A stretch of DNA of 8,134 bases from Colimorpha sp045591485 (GTDB lineage: Bacteria > Bacteroidota > Bacteroidia > Bacteroidales > P3). Location of the stretch: assembly GCA_045591485.1 (NCBI GenBank), contig JAZNSV010000179.1:1-8134 (forward strand), given 5' to 3'. The notes beneath the pieces are model-generated. The model ran no database searches, had not been told where the DNA came from, and saw nothing but the letters and a program-made list of their open reading frames with translations. Below, piece after piece: positions 1 through 6,059 of this stretch (its first letter is position 1; each line of letters starts with the position of its first letter). Both the position numbers and the translations under genes were made by a program.

Positions 1-134
1 TGATATGCACTACCGGTACAGGCCAAAATCTGTATTTGGAGTGTTAATTTAACGAAATTTTAGCGTTATTTTAACATAAATGGGGAAAATAAAGCCAGGG
101 CACAATAAAAACGCCGGGTGTACGTTTATAGAGT

Positions 135-944
135 ATGAAAAAAGGAAAATTGATACTTTTCCCCGTCCCGATCGGGGCCGACGAAATAGGGGCGTCGCTG
201 CCGGCGCTGAACCAGGAACTGCTTTCCACATGCCGCACCTTCATCGTCGAGGAGCTGCGCACGGCGCGCCGCTTCCTCAAGCACGCAGGCTATCCCCACC
301 CTATCGACGACACGGTGTTCCTGGAGCTCAACGAGCACACCATGAGGCAAGTGGAAAGTGGAAAGCGGAAAGTGGATAGTGGGGAGTGTGTAGTGGATAG
401 CAGTCGGGGTCAAGTGCTACCAACTACCAACTACCCACTACCAACTGAACTTTCCACTTATCTTGATGCCATCGACCGGGGCGAGAATATAGGTCTGCTG
501 AGCGAGGCGGGGCTGCCCTGCGTGGCCGACCCGGGGGCCATCATTGCCCGTATGGCCCAACAGCGCGGCATCGAGGTGGTGCCGCTGGTGGGACCCTCTT
601 CGCTGATGCTGGCGCTGATGGCCAGCGGACTGAACGGACAGAGCTTCGCCTTCAACGGCTATCTGCCGGTCGACCGCAATCAGCGCGCCGCCGCCATACG
701 CCGCCTCGAAGAGCGCGCCCTGCGCGAGCACCAGACACAGCTCTTCATCGAAGCTCCCTATCGCAACAACCAGATGCTCGAAACCCTCTGCGCCACCCTC
801 AAGCCGCACACCATGGTCTGCGTGGCCTGCGACCTCACACTGCCCACACAGTATATCCGCACCCTCAAAAGCGCAATGTGGAAAAAAGAAAGGGAAAAGA
901 CAGACCTCCACAAAAGAAACACCGTCTTTCTGATAGGCAGATAA
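135..944 (+). CDS. RsmI-like SAM-dependent methyltransferase (tetrapyrrole methylase fold) with in-frame repeat insertion
   Basis: The 269-residue product matches the tetrapyrrole-methylase/RsmI superfamily of SAM-dependent methyltransferases. It belongs to the short Bacteroidota paralogue group rather than to classical RsmI, the 16S rRNA cytidine 2'-O-methyltransferase, so the true substrate is uncertain. Visible motifs are an N-terminal glycine-containing strand-turn (residues 6-16), the SAM-site segment LLSEAGLPCVADPGA (121-135), VPLVGPSS (149-156) followed by a conserved hydrophobic stretch to about residue 178, and FIEAPYR (204-210). Family members I recall are about 235 residues. The excess here is explained by residues 71-104, a low-complexity stretch encoded by a palindromic repeat array placed between LNEHT and STYLDAI. 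The frame is kept, so the enzyme may still be active. The ATG at 135 gives the full family N-terminus. The stop at 942-944 lies next to another repeat array. A soluble cytoplasmic enzyme is expected. Confidence 0.88.
   Translation: MKKGKLILFPVPIGADEIGASLPALNQELLSTCRTFIVEELRTARRFLKHAGYPHPIDDTVFLELNEHTMRQVESGKRKVDSGECVVDSSRGQVLPTTNYPLPTELSTYLDAIDRGENIGLLSEAGLPCVADPGAIIARMAQQRGIEVVPLVGPSSLMLALMASGLNGQSFAFNGYLPVDRNQRAAAIRRLEERALREHQTQLFIEAPYRNNQMLETLCATLKPHTMVCVACDLTLPTQYIRTLKSAMWKKEREKTDLHKRNTVFLIGR
345..460 (+). repeat. Palindromic 8-bp-unit repeat element inserted in frame in the methyltransferase gene
   Basis: The left arm is built of AGTGGAAA/AGTGGATA-like octamers and the right arm of ACTACCAA-like octamers, so the arms are roughly inverted copies. 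The ends carry an exact 11-bp inverted repeat, AAGTGGAAAGT at 349-359 and ACTTTCCACTT at 449-459. The translated insertion is low in complexity and has no counterpart in the family as I know it. It contains no stop in the host frame. Confidence 0.8.
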
Positions 945-945
945 A

Positions 946-1030
946 ATCTGATTAGTCTGAGTAATCCGATTAATCAGAATACTCAGAATAATCAGAATAA
1001 TCAGATTACTCAGATTACTCAGATTATTCA
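946..1030. repeat. Palindromic array of 9-bp units (CAGATTACT type) upstream of the four-helix-bundle gene
   Basis: At least six tandem degenerate 9-bp units (CAGATTACT, CAGAATAAT, CAGATTATT and similar) run from about 975 to 1030. They are preceded by an inverted portion. TCTGAGTAATC at 956-966 is the exact reverse complement of GATTACTCAGA at 1004-1014 and 1013-1023. The array starts two bases after the methyltransferase stop codon and ends about 25 bp before the next start codon. It could fold as a hairpin and act as a transcription barrier, but it has no U-tract. Confidence 0.85.
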
Positions 1031-1054
1031 CCCGCAAAAAAAACACACATCATC

Positions 1055-1705
1055 ATGTCACAAGAAAACCAGCACCTCTTCTTGCCGCAGCATGGCCACT
1101 ACCGGCAGTTGAGGGTATATCAAGTCGCGGAAGCACTTTACGACTTGACGTACATGTTCTGCAAAAGGTTTCTTCCGCAGCATGGCGACCGCACGGTGGA
1201 CCAGATGGTCCAGGCTGCGCGCAGCGGGAAGCAGAACATTGCTGAGGGCAATCAGGCCGCCGCCACATCGAGCGAAACCGAGATAAAGCTGACCAATGTG
1301 GCTCGCGCAAGTCTGGAAGAGTTGCTTTCCGACTACGAAGACTATCTGCGGACGCGCTCGCTGCCACAGTGGGACAAATCCCACCCTCGCTTCGACGGCA
1401 TGCGGAAGTGGGCCAGCAACAAGGAGTTTCTGACCACCTACACCATAAAAGCCAGCATGATGAACGACGAGGAACTGGCCAATCTTTGCATTACGCTCTG
1501 CCATCAGACCATCTATATGCTCGGCCGGCTGCTGCAAACGTGTCGTCCAGGGCGGCATACGCGAACAGATGACCGCCGCCCGCCTCGGCTACCGCACCGA
1601 CCAACGCTCAAAGATGGAAACCCTGCAGCAGGAAAACGCCGCACTCCGCGCCCGCATAGCCCAACTCGAAGAACAAATAAAACACCTGACAGAAAAAAAA
1701 TCTGA
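1055..1705 (+). CDS. Four-helix-bundle 'suffix' family protein, frameshifted near the C-terminus
   Basis: The N-terminal 160 residues match the four-helix-bundle family related to the 23S rRNA intervening-sequence protein (S23/IVP) and to Avd of diversity-generating retroelements. They fit the 'four helix bundle suffix' subgroup of Bacteroidota best. The signature RSGKQNIAEG lies at 56-65, followed by SSETEIKLTNVARASLEELLSDYEDYL (72-98), and NDEELANLCITL lies at 137-148. After Thr162 the open frame becomes a Pro/Arg-rich tail ending at 1705. The +1 frame from about 1542 instead continues the expected family sequence (QGGIREQMTAARLGYRTDQ), adds a short Leu-heptad coiled coil (METLQQENAALRARIAQLEE), and stops at 1707-1709, giving about 217 residues. 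One extra base near 1541-1547 explains this; deleting G1542 would give Thr-Phe-Val-Gln-Gly-Gly. The cause may be a sequencing error, a recent mutation or recoding, and no classical slippery heptamer is visible. The cellular function of the family is unknown. Confidence 0.85.
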   Translation: MSQENQHLFLPQHGHYRQLRVYQVAEALYDLTYMFCKRFLPQHGDRTVDQMVQAARSGKQNIAEGNQAAATSSETEIKLTNVARASLEELLSDYEDYLRTRSLPQWDKSHPRFDGMRKWASNKEFLTTYTIKASMMNDEELANLCITLCHQTIYMLGRLLQTCRPGRHTRTDDRRPPRLPHRPTLKDGNPAAGKRRTPRPHSPTRRTNKTPDRKKI

Positions 1706-1804
1706 GTAATCAGATCTCTCCGATTACTCAGATTACTTAGACTATTCAGACTACTCAGATTATTCAGAATACTCAGAATACTCAGATTACTCCGATTACT
1801 CAGA
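1700..1804. repeat. Palindromic array of 9-bp units between convergent genes
   Basis: About nine tandem units of the AGATTACTC type run from about 1720 to 1804. The element ends in an exact 11-bp inverted repeat: TCTGAGTAATC at 1701-1711 and GATTACTCAGA at 1794-1804. The same 11-mer pair occurs in the array at 946-1030, so copies of one repeat bracket the four-helix-bundle gene. The array supplies the TAA at 1707-1709 that ends the restored reading frame of that gene, and on the other strand it contains the TGA of the GNAT gene. As a large hairpin between convergent genes it could act as a bidirectional terminator. Confidence 0.87.
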
Positions 1805-2393
1805 CCAGCGGCAGCTGATAGTAGACGCAGTCGCTGTCGCGGTAGAACTCGCGGGCGCCCCAGCGCTGCCAGTATTGGTGGGTCTTCAGCCGGTGAAGCA
1901 CCGGTATAAACACAAAGTCATAGTTGGCCTTCAGCTCGGGCATAATGCTCATAATCATGTCGTAGTTGAGGCGCGTGCCACGGTATTCGGGGGCCACGAT
2001 TAAGGAGAAGACGGCGGTGTAGCGGCGGGCGTTCATGGCGGCCAGCAGCTCCGGCTTCTCGCGGGCGATGAGGGGCGTCTCCTCCTCAATGCGGTAGTCG
2101 CTCATGTTGAGCAGACCAATTATTGCGTTATTGTGTGATCGCGTTATTGTGTTAGTGATTGTGTTATTGTGTGATTGCGTTAGTGCGTTAGTGGCTGACG
2201 CGTCAGCACTCACGCATTCACGCATTAACGCATTCCCACATTCAGAAACGGCTTTTACGCTCAGCGGCCAGTTGAAGTGCAAGTCTCTCACCCACCCTTC
2301 CACCTCCTGGCGGTCGAAGCCGTACTGCCGCACCATCCAGTCGACGGTCAGCGGCGCATCGGCCGCGGTCATACGTTGCAAAGTGTACTCCAT
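1800..2393 (-). CDS. GNAT-family N-acetyltransferase with in-frame repeat insertion
   Basis: The 197-residue product reads as a GNAT acyl-CoA-dependent acyltransferase. An N-terminal strand-helix (1-40) is followed by a beta-hairpin (SVKAV ... IIGLLNMSDYRIEEET), then a central strand TAVFSLIVAPEYRGTRL (126-142) that carries the acetyl-CoA-binding turn YRGTRL, and a C-terminal section VFIPVLHRLKTHQYWQRWGAREFYRDSDCVYYQL (161-194) typical of GNAT folds. The substrate cannot be deduced. Residues 52-90 interrupt the beta-hairpin and are encoded by a palindromic octamer array; removing them leaves a continuous GNAT domain of about 158 residues. The insertion sits where a surface loop is expected, so activity may survive. 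The ATG at 2393 is the only start giving the full N-terminus. The gene lies 74 bp after the DUF2156 gene, separated by a 23-bp tandem repeat, and may be the last member of the minus-strand operon. Its TGA lies within the 1700-1804 array. Confidence 0.85.
   Translation of the reverse strand: MEYTLQRMTAADAPLTVDWMVRQYGFDRQEVEGWVRDLHFNWPLSVKAVSECGNALMRECVSADASATNALTQSHNNTITNTITRSHNNAIIGLLNMSDYRIEEETPLIAREKPELLAAMNARRYTAVFSLIVAPEYRGTRLNYDMIMSIMPELKANYDFVFIPVLHRLKTHQYWQRWGAREFYRDSDCVYYQLPLV
2121..2240 (-). repeat. Palindromic octamer repeat element inserted in frame in the GNAT gene
   Basis: Read on the minus strand, AATGCGTT/AATGCGTG octamers lead into a perfect 14-bp palindrome GCTGACGCGTCAGC (2194-2207). 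ACTAACGC and ACACAATA-type octamers follow on the other side. It shares a 36-bp core (2199-2234) with the element at 3021-3108, with two mismatches. The other two frames of its left arm on this strand contain stop codons, and the host gene uses the open one, which reads NALMRECVSADA. Confidence 0.88.
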
Positions 2394-2402
2394 TCTATTG
2401 GC

Positions 2403-2483
2403 TTAACTACTTAACTACTGTCTACTTGACTACTTAACTACAGTCTACGTGACTACTTAACTACTGTCTACTTGACTACTACC
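2403..2483. repeat. Three 23-bp tandem repeats between the DUF2156 and GNAT genes
   Basis: Units lie at 2407-2429, 2430-2452 and 2453-2475 and begin CTACTTAACTAC. The first and third are identical, and the second differs at two positions. A partial unit continues to about 2483. The array supplies the TAG stop (2468-2470) and the last few codons (Val-Val-Val-Lys) of the DUF2156 gene. It fills the whole gap to the start of the GNAT gene. Confidence 0.9.
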
Positions 2484-3424
2484 ACATTATACGTCAGCAG
2501 TATCTCGGGGTGATACGAAAGCTTGGCCTTGCGGAGGCCTTCGAGACCCATGTCCTCCTCGCGGTTCACGTAGACAAAGTGCTCCGGCAGGTGGGCGCAG
2601 AACTGCTGGTTGATGACCGAGAAGAGGCCGTCGATATTGCGGTCGGCCTTCTCCACACAGACGTCGATTGTGTCGTCGGTGACGGCTGCGCCGTAGGTGA
2701 AGGCCACCATGCGGCCGTCGAGCCAGATGCTGCCACCAATCATGCCCAGGGCATTCCAATGAGCGAAGACGGTCTCCATGACGCGCTGTTCGGCCAGAAT
2801 GGTGTCGCCGTATTCGGGGTTCACATCACCCCTCTCCTCTCTCCAGAGTATCTCCAGGCGGCGGCACTCGTCGAACATGGATGGCTCCAAGGGGCGGTAT
2901 TCGAAGTCGGGATGCTCCGACAGGAACTTGTTTACGTGGTTGCGCTTGGCCTTGAGCTTGCCTCCTTGAAGGGCGGCAAGGTCGGCGCGGCGGTAGATGT
3001 AGTCGTACTGGTTGCGCTGTTTTATTGTGTCAATGTGTAATTGTGTTATTGTGTTAGTATTAGCCGCGTCAGCACTGACGCATTCTCGCATTAACGCATT
3101 AACGCAATCAATCTGGTCGTCCTCAAGACCGACGATAGAGAATCCGCCACCGGCATCTTCTTTGAGGGCACAGAGCAGCTCCTGTAGAGACGCGGCGTGC
3201 CGCGTCTGCCATTCTTCAGCACAGCAGAGCATGTAAGCCCGTTCGCCGTCGAAGGTGAAACGCAGCACCACAGCGTCGGGCAGGATGCAGACCTCGGTGC
3301 GGAACCAGAACTGCCAGCCCACGAGGTTGGCAAAAGTAAAATTGCAGTTGCGCCGCCCGCTGCGAAGGCTGACGGCCTGGTAGGCCTCGCGGTCGGCGAT
3401 GGTGAGGGTGTGAAATTTCAGCAT
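2468..3424 (-). CDS. DUF2156 (phosphatidylglycerol lysyltransferase C-terminal-like) protein with in-frame repeat insertion
   Basis: The 318-residue product matches the DUF2156 family, a tandem GNAT-like fold related to the catalytic domain of MprF-type aminoacyl-tRNA-dependent lipid transferases. No membrane domain is present, so this is a soluble family member of unknown substrate. Recognisable blocks are the N-terminal RNCNFTFANLVGWQFWF (25-41), KAKRNHVNKF (158-167), the second GNAT-like unit GGSIWLDGRMVAFTYGAAV (230-248), and the very typical C-terminus HVEKAD-like VCVEKADRNIDGLFSVINQQFCAHLP (255-280), YVNREEDMGLEGLRKAKLSYHPEI (285-308). Residues 107-136 replace or expand a variable segment between the two halves and are encoded by the repeat element at 3021-3108. 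The start at 3424 overlaps the end of the DUF1905 gene by 7 bp, indicating co-transcription and probably translational coupling. The stop and last residues come from a tandem repeat. Confidence 0.88.
   Translation of the reverse strand: MLKFHTLTIADREAYQAVSLRSGRRNCNFTFANLVGWQFWFRTEVCILPDAVVLRFTFDGERAYMLCCAEEWQTRHAASLQELLCALKEDAGGGFSIVGLEDDQIDCVNALMRECVSADAANTNTITQLHIDTIKQRNQYDYIYRRADLAALQGGKLKAKRNHVNKFLSEHPDFEYRPLEPSMFDECRRLEILWREERGDVNPEYGDTILAEQRVMETVFAHWNALGMIGGSIWLDGRMVAFTYGAAVTDDTIDVCVEKADRNIDGLFSVINQQFCAHLPEHFVYVNREEDMGLEGLRKAKLSYHPEILLTYNVVVVK
3021..3108 (-). repeat. Palindromic octamer repeat element inserted in frame in the DUF2156 gene
   Basis: On the minus strand, TTAATGCG-type octamers precede a hairpin core with 7-bp arms GCGTCAG/CTGACGC and a two-base centre (3066-3081). 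Four ACACAATA-like octamers follow. Positions 3065-3100 match 2199-2234 at 34 of 36 bases. The encoded peptide again contains NALMRECVSADA, followed by NTNTITQ. The host frame is the only open frame of the left arm on this strand. Confidence 0.88.
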
Positions 3425-3708
3425 AATGTAGGTGTTATGATTACGTCGACCATGTCGCCGAAGGACTTCCCTATCGCCGCGCGGACGGCCTTAGTGATGC
3501 CGATGATGTAGCAGGTATTGCCGTCGGCGTCCTTGACACCCATGTTGACCACGCTGCCGCTATAGGGCACGCCGTCGAAGGTGGCCTCCACCTTCAGCCG
3601 CCCCACGCCATACTCCTTGCGTATGTCAACAGGTACAACGATATACCCGGCATCCATATCGCCACTTTGCTCGATGGTGGCTGCGAACTGGTGGAACATG
3701 GCTACCAA
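3418..3708 (-). CDS. DUF1905 domain protein
   Basis: The 96-residue product corresponds to one DUF1905 domain, a small beta-barrel family often fused to YdeI-like (OmdA) domains and of unknown biochemical role. The family pattern is visible in order: GDMDAGYIVVPVD (16-28), YGVGRLKVEATFDGVPYSGSVVNMG (33-57), CYIIGITKAVRAAIGKSFGDMVDVIIT (66-92). No partner domain is fused. The start could be at 3708 or at the next ATG, three codons later at 3699 (MFHQFAAT), which fits the family N-terminus equally well. The first overlaps the upstream gene by 7 bp, the second leaves a 2-bp gap. The end overlaps the DUF2156 gene by 7 bp, so it sits inside a translationally coupled operon. It is probably cytoplasmic. 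Confidence 0.87.
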   Translation of the reverse strand: MVAMFHQFAATIEQSGDMDAGYIVVPVDIRKEYGVGRLKVEATFDGVPYSGSVVNMGVKDADGNTCYIIGITKAVRAAIGKSFGDMVDVIITPTLC

Positions 3709-4547
3709 GGCTTATGTTTGCTCATATATTCGTCACGGATTTCCTTGCCGAAGGCATCCGCGCCCACGGCGCCGCCACCGTACTGGAAAACAACGCGCTC
3801 GTTGTAAGGAATCAGCTCCATCCATTCCATTGCGCAGGCTTTCTCTTCGTCGCTCATGACAGTGTCGTATATTATGTAGTCGTACTTGCCGAAACCGACG
3901 CGGCGAAACCACACCTCGACCTTGTGCGGCGTGGTACGCGAAGCTTCGATACCGATGCACCCCGATTCCTGCAGCCTCTTATGGATGCCGTCAAATTCTT
4001 CTTCTGTCAGGCCGACAACCTGCATCAGCGAGTCCTGCTTGCTGCGTGCATCTTCGTACCAGTAGTGGGCGTAGCAGCCACCTGTGGGTTGCACAGCCGT
4101 GTCGTTGACATCGACGGTGTTGCTGTTGAGTGGGTGGCAAACGTGGAACATCGACAGCTTACCCTTTTCCCATTCAAGTGTGACACCGCAGCTGTCGTCG
4201 AGGGCGTTGAGGGCATAGCTGCACAGCTCGTCCAGCTCTTCGGCGTGCTTCTCGTAGTGCTTCTCCATAATATCGGGGTTGCAGCTCTGCTGTGGGACAC
4301 CGAAGATGATGTATGCTGCCAGCAGCAGCGCGTTGAACGCGCCATAAAACACGATAACCTTCTTTCCAACGGTGTTCATCTCCAGCGACATGAAGAAGAA
4401 CACAATGGCTGCGATTGCTATGGGGACGGTAATCCACCAGATAATAAGGGCAAGCCAGAACGCCATAAAGTCGTCGTACCAGAAAGCCACAATCCCAGCG
4501 GTGACCACCACTGACGGCAACAATTTCAGTATGTCAGTCCACTTCAT
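3702..4547 (-). CDS. Hypothetical membrane protein with three N-terminal transmembrane helices
   Basis: I do not recognise a family for this 281-residue protein. Three strongly hydrophobic segments are visible at about 6-23, 28-54 (very Trp/Phe/Ile-rich) and 64-84. They are followed by a hydrophilic domain of nearly 200 residues (85-281), acidic at first (about 92-118), with seven cysteines (Cys89, 109, 120, 137, 158, 197, 238) and a glycine-rich patch GGGAVG (257-262) near the end. The high cysteine count could mean disulphides if the domain is periplasmic, but topology cannot be decided from sequence alone. The ATG at 4547 overlaps the pseudouridine synthase stop by 4 bp (ATGA), and its own end overlaps the DUF1905 gene, so it belongs to the same transcription unit. 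Confidence 0.75.
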   Translation of the reverse strand: MKWTDILKLLPSVVVTAGIVAFWYDDFMAFWLALIIWWITVPIAIAAIVFFFMSLEMNTVGKKVIVFYGAFNALLLAAYIIFGVPQQSCNPDIMEKHYEKHAEELDELCSYALNALDDSCGVTLEWEKGKLSMFHVCHPLNSNTVDVNDTAVQPTGGCYAHYWYEDARSKQDSLMQVVGLTEEEFDGIHKRLQESGCIGIEASRTTPHKVEVWFRRVGFGKYDYIIYDTVMSDEEKACAMEWMELIPYNERVVFQYGGGAVGADAFGKEIRDEYMSKHKPW

Positions 4548-5542
4548 ATCATTTTAAGGAAGCCGACTTCCTTCTCTGTCAGTTCGCGCCAGCGGCCGCG
4601 GGGGAGGTCTTTCTTGGTGAGGCCGGCGAAGACGGTGCGGTCCAGCTTGTGCACCTCGTAGCCGAGGGCCTCGAAGAGGCGGCGCACGATACGGTTGCGG
4701 CCGCTATGCAGCTCCACGCCCACCACGCGCTTGTCGATGGTGCCTCCGGTGGCGGCATACTGTATGTCGTCCACATGCATCGGGCCGTCATCCAGCTCGA
4801 TGCCATCAAGGAGTTTCTTCATGTCCTCCTTGGTGACGGGCTTGTTGAGCTCCACCTGGTATATCTTGTAGACCTGCGTGCTGGGGTGCGTCAGCTTCTT
4901 GGCCAGCTCGCCGTCGTTGGTGAAAAGCAGCAGGCCGGTGGTGGCGCGGTCGAGGCGACCCACGGGGTAGATGCGCTCGGCGCAGCATCCGTCCATGAGC
5001 ATCATGACGGTGCGGCGCTCCTGCGGGTCGTCGGTGGTGGTGATGAAGCCTTTGGGCTTGTTGAGCAGGAAGTAGCGCAGGCGCTCGGAGCGGAGCTTCT
5101 CGCCGCCGTACTGCACATCGTCGCCGGGCATGACCATGTAGCCCATCTCGGTGACCACCTTGCCGTTGACCTTCACGCTGCCGGCGGCGATGAGTTCGTC
5201 GGCCTCGCGGCGCGAACAGATGCCAGCATGAGCGATGTACTTGTTCAGACGCATGGCTCCTTCAGGATGCTCCTGCTTGGGCTTTTGCGGAGTGGCAGGT
5301 TTGCGGCCTGCAGGACGCGTGCCACGCACCGGACGGTCGAATGTCTTGCGGTCGCCGCTCTTGGGAGCAGCAGTGCCATACGGCTTGCGCACCGGGGCTT
5401 CACCGCGCTTTGCTCCGGCTGGCGAACCTGCACCGCGGGGTTTCTCTGTCTTGGCAGCTCTCGCCTCACGGGGCTTGCCTGCTCTTTGACTCTTCGGTTC
5501 TTTGTCTTTTTGACCTTTAATTTGGTTGTCTTTCCTTATCAT
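4544..5542 (-). CDS. rRNA pseudouridine synthase (RsuA/RluB/RluE/RluF family)
   Basis: This enzyme isomerises a specific uridine in ribosomal RNA to pseudouridine. The 332-residue product has a basic, Pro/Gly/Lys/Arg-rich disordered extension (1-95), usual in Bacteroidota members. An S4 RNA-binding domain follows, starting at MRLNKYIAHAGICSRREADELI (97-118), with GSVKVNGKVV (121-130). The catalytic domain has LNKPKG (160-165), VGRLDRATTGLLL (194-206) with the catalytic Asp198, LTHPS...YKIYQVEL (218-232) and HSGRNRIVRRLFEALGYEVHKLDR (279-302). This order is diagnostic of the RsuA/RluB branch, though the exact member and target base cannot be fixed, so no symbol is given. The start at 5542 lies 26 bp inside the end of the upstream gene, and the stop overlaps the membrane protein start by 4 bp. 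Confidence 0.94.
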   Translation of the reverse strand: MIRKDNQIKGQKDKEPKSQRAGKPREARAAKTEKPRGAGSPAGAKRGEAPVRKPYGTAAPKSGDRKTFDRPVRGTRPAGRKPATPQKPKQEHPEGAMRLNKYIAHAGICSRREADELIAAGSVKVNGKVVTEMGYMVMPGDDVQYGGEKLRSERLRYFLLNKPKGFITTTDDPQERRTVMMLMDGCCAERIYPVGRLDRATTGLLLFTNDGELAKKLTHPSTQVYKIYQVELNKPVTKEDMKKLLDGIELDDGPMHVDDIQYAATGGTIDKRVVGVELHSGRNRIVRRLFEALGYEVHKLDRTVFAGLTKKDLPRGRWRELTEKEVGFLKMI

Positions 5543-6011
5543 TGTCTTGTTGTTGTTTCCATTCGGTGAGGGCTTCCTGGGCGCGTATGTGGCCGCCGAA
5601 CTGCATGGTGTAGGGGCTGCCAGCCTCTTTCTCCTGGTATTTCAGGAACTCCTCTGTGGTCTGCGCCAGCATGAGGAAGATGTCGAGCTTGCGCTCGTAG
5701 AGCCAACGCAGCGCCGTCGGGTCGCGGCGACAGGCAAGGGCGAACATCAGGTTGATCGGCGTGAGGGCCTTGCCCACCCATTCGCGGGCTTTCTGCTGGC
5801 CGTCGATGGCGTTGCTCAGTATGGCCAGCCAGGCATAGCCGTTCTTGAAGAGCCACACCATGGCCTCGTCGTCGGCACGGATGGCGTTGCTGAATGCCGC
5901 CAGCTCCGGGTAGCCACCGGTGGCCAGCACCTTGAAGAAGTCGGTGCGTCCGCCGATACTCTTCTCCAATGCCAGCAGCACCTTCACGTCGTATTGTTCC
6001 AAGCCTTTCAT
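5517..6011 (-). CDS. Hypothetical protein with alpha-helical repeats
   Basis: No family is recognised for this 164-residue, leucine- and alanine-rich soluble protein. It shows about three degenerate repeats of 25-28 residues: GGYPELAAFSNAIRADDEAMVWLFKN (32-57), GYAWLAILSNAIDGQQKAREWVG (58-80) and TPINLMFALACRRDPTALRWLYER (84-107), followed by a partial fourth, LDIFLMLAQTTEEFLKY (109-125). The shared pattern is a helix ending in SNAI/ACRR, then a second helix with WL/WV. This suggests a small alpha-solenoid binding scaffold. The C-terminus (126-164) is charged and Gln-rich. It is the first gene of the minus-strand operon and overlaps the pseudouridine synthase start by 26 bp, so the two are probably expressed together. 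The ATG at 6011 is preceded by an AT-rich leader and a candidate promoter. Confidence 0.75.
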   Translation of the reverse strand: MKGLEQYDVKVLLALEKSIGGRTDFFKVLATGGYPELAAFSNAIRADDEAMVWLFKNGYAWLAILSNAIDGQQKAREWVGKALTPINLMFALACRRDPTALRWLYERKLDIFLMLAQTTEEFLKYQEKEAGSPYTMQFGGHIRAQEALTEWKQQQDNDKERQPN

Positions 6012-6059
6012 GCGTTAAATTAACGTAAATGTCGATTAATTATTGCATCGATGGCACAA

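Noticed and set aside
1..134. Promoter upstream of the methyltransferase gene
   Set aside because: TTTG and TAnnTTTG-like fragments exist (for example TACGTTTA at 121-128), but none pairs at the 19-21 bp spacing, so no promoter is called and the stretch holds nothing else that I can support.
1055..1705. Diversity-generating retroelement based on the Avd-like four-helix-bundle protein
   Set aside because: No reverse transcriptase, template repeat or variable repeat pair is present. The repeats nearby are short tandem units, not adenine-substituted copies.
4649..5569. Long plus-strand ORF opposite the pseudouridine synthase
   Set aside because: It is a shadow of the GC-rich minus-strand gene, which has clear S4 and catalytic motifs. 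The plus-strand product has no recognisable domain.
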